DNA from: Desulfovibrio desulfuricans
GTDB lineage: Bacteria; Desulfobacterota; Desulfovibrionia; Desulfovibrionales; Desulfovibrionaceae
Direction of reading: 5' to 3'
Assembly (NCBI GenBank): GCA_003251995.1
Contig: QKDT01000118.1
Location: forward strand, 1-6,100
DNA: 6,100 nucleotides
Shown: positions 5,557 through 6,100 of the stretch, piece after piece
Layout of the letters: each line of letters starts with the position of its first letter
Position numbering within the stretch: the stretch's first letter is position 1
The notes under the pieces: generated by a model
Told to the model about the DNA's origin: nothing
The model's input: the letters and a program-made list of their open reading frames with translations, nothing else
Database searches by the model: none
Position numbers and translations under genes: made by a program

Positions 5557-6100
5557 CTATATCTGCCCCTGTTGCATCATTTCGGCAACCTGGGCCACGT
5601 CCTTGTCGCCACGACCAGAAAGGTTGACCAGCAGGATGCTGTCCACGGGCATGGCTGGGGCCATTTTCATGGCATGGGCCAAAGCGTGCGAAGATTCCAG
5701 CGCCGGAATGATGCCTTCGTGCCGCGAAAGGGAGAAAAACGCGTCCAGAGCTTCCTTGTCTGTCACGCTGACATATTCGGCGCGACCAGCATCCTTGAGC
5801 AGGGCGTGTTCCGGCCCCACCGAAGGATAATCAAGCCCGGCGGAGATGGAATATACCTCGCCCGCATCGCCTGCAGGATCCTTGATCATGTAGGAATTAA
5901 AACCATGCATGACGCCAGGTTCGCCCAGGCAGAGGGACGCGGCATGCTGACCATAGCTGTTGCCGCGACCGCCGGGCTCCACGCCCAAAAGACGCACATC
6001 AGCATCGTCCAAAAAGCCAGCAAACAGGCCAATGGCGTTGGAGCCACCGCCAACGCAGGCCAGGCAGGCATCGGGCAGACGCCCCGTTTCTGTCAGCATC
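5557..6100 (-). CDS. trpB: tryptophan synthase beta subunit, C-terminal part (partial)
   Basis: TrpB condenses indole with serine to make tryptophan using pyridoxal phosphate. About 180 codons are visible to the TAG at 5557-5559. With the family near 400 residues, a little over half the gene, including the start, lies beyond the right edge. Numbering from the first visible Met, GGGSNA (17-22) is the PLP phosphate-binding loop. SAGLDYPSVGPEH (86-98) contains the conserved Asp, HEGIIPALESSHAL (127-140) carries the Glu that faces the cofactor (Glu135), and SGRGDKD (161-167) carries the Ser near the PLP ring nitrogen. These mark a normal TrpB1-type enzyme with no sign of decay. No trpA follows. 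A structured spacer and a terminator come next, then uvrC, so trpB is the last gene of its transcript. Confidence 0.96.
   Translation of the reverse strand, partial: MLTETGRLPDACLACVGGGSNAIGLFAGFLDDADVRLLGVEPGGRGNSYGQHAASLCLGEPGVMHGFNSYMIKDPAGDAGEVYSISAGLDYPSVGPEHALLKDAGRAEYVSVTDKEALDAFFSLSRHEGIIPALESSHALAHAMKMAPAMPVDSILLVNLSGRGDKDVAQVAEMMQQGQI

Noticed and set aside
4802..5830. 342-codon plus-strand ORF
   Set aside because: It lies opposite uvrC, the spacer and trpB. Its translation has no recognisable domain, while the opposite strand encodes well-conserved UvrC and TrpB motifs. It is a shadow of GC-rich coding sequence.

Overview
The window looks like chromosomal DNA from a moderately GC-rich Gram-negative bacterium, most likely a sulfate reducer of the Desulfovibrio group. 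That assignment is an inference from protein style (UvrC, TrpB, a DUF3298 protein with an Ala/Pro-rich linker, an MJ0042-type zinc-ribbon protein) and was not tested by a search. No rRNA, tRNA, insertion sequence, phage gene, CRISPR array or origin is visible. Most of the content is housekeeping or envelope genes.

Layout: (1) 1-504, minus strand: start of a zinc-ribbon protein that runs off the left edge. (2) 505-852: a 348-base gene-free region between two divergent genes. It holds a candidate minus-strand promoter (551-579), a cluster of GCCGGGT-type repeats (633-671), a good sigma70-type promoter (677-705) and a yybP-ykoY manganese riboswitch (712-808) whose last helix overlaps an intrinsic terminator (802-834). 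(3) 853-2073, plus: a CaCA-family cation/Ca2+ exchanger-like membrane protein controlled by that riboswitch, followed by a hairpin terminator. (4) 2167-3276, plus: an exported protein with a long Ala/Pro-rich linker and a C-terminal DUF4163/DUF3298 (RsiV-like) module. (5) 3312-3335: a bidirectional terminator separating it from the convergent uvrC. (6) 3425-5386, minus: a full-length uvrC carrying an unusual ~50-residue hydrophilic insertion. (7) 5405-5559: a structured spacer with two hairpins, one a probable trpB terminator, and a 15-codon ORF with an excellent Shine-Dalgarno sequence in frame with uvrC. (8) 5557-6100, minus: the C-terminal half of trpB, running off the right edge.

The clearest functional unit is the Mn2+ riboswitch plus transporter. 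When Mn2+ is high, the aptamer's closing helix should capture the 5' arm of the terminator and allow transcription of the exchanger, which makes the exchanger a candidate Mn2+ (or Mn2+/Ca2+) exporter. The other genes look like independent units. The least explained part of the window is the trpB-uvrC spacer, where a tiny ORF starts inside the terminator hairpin and uvrC itself lacks a recognisable ribosome binding site.
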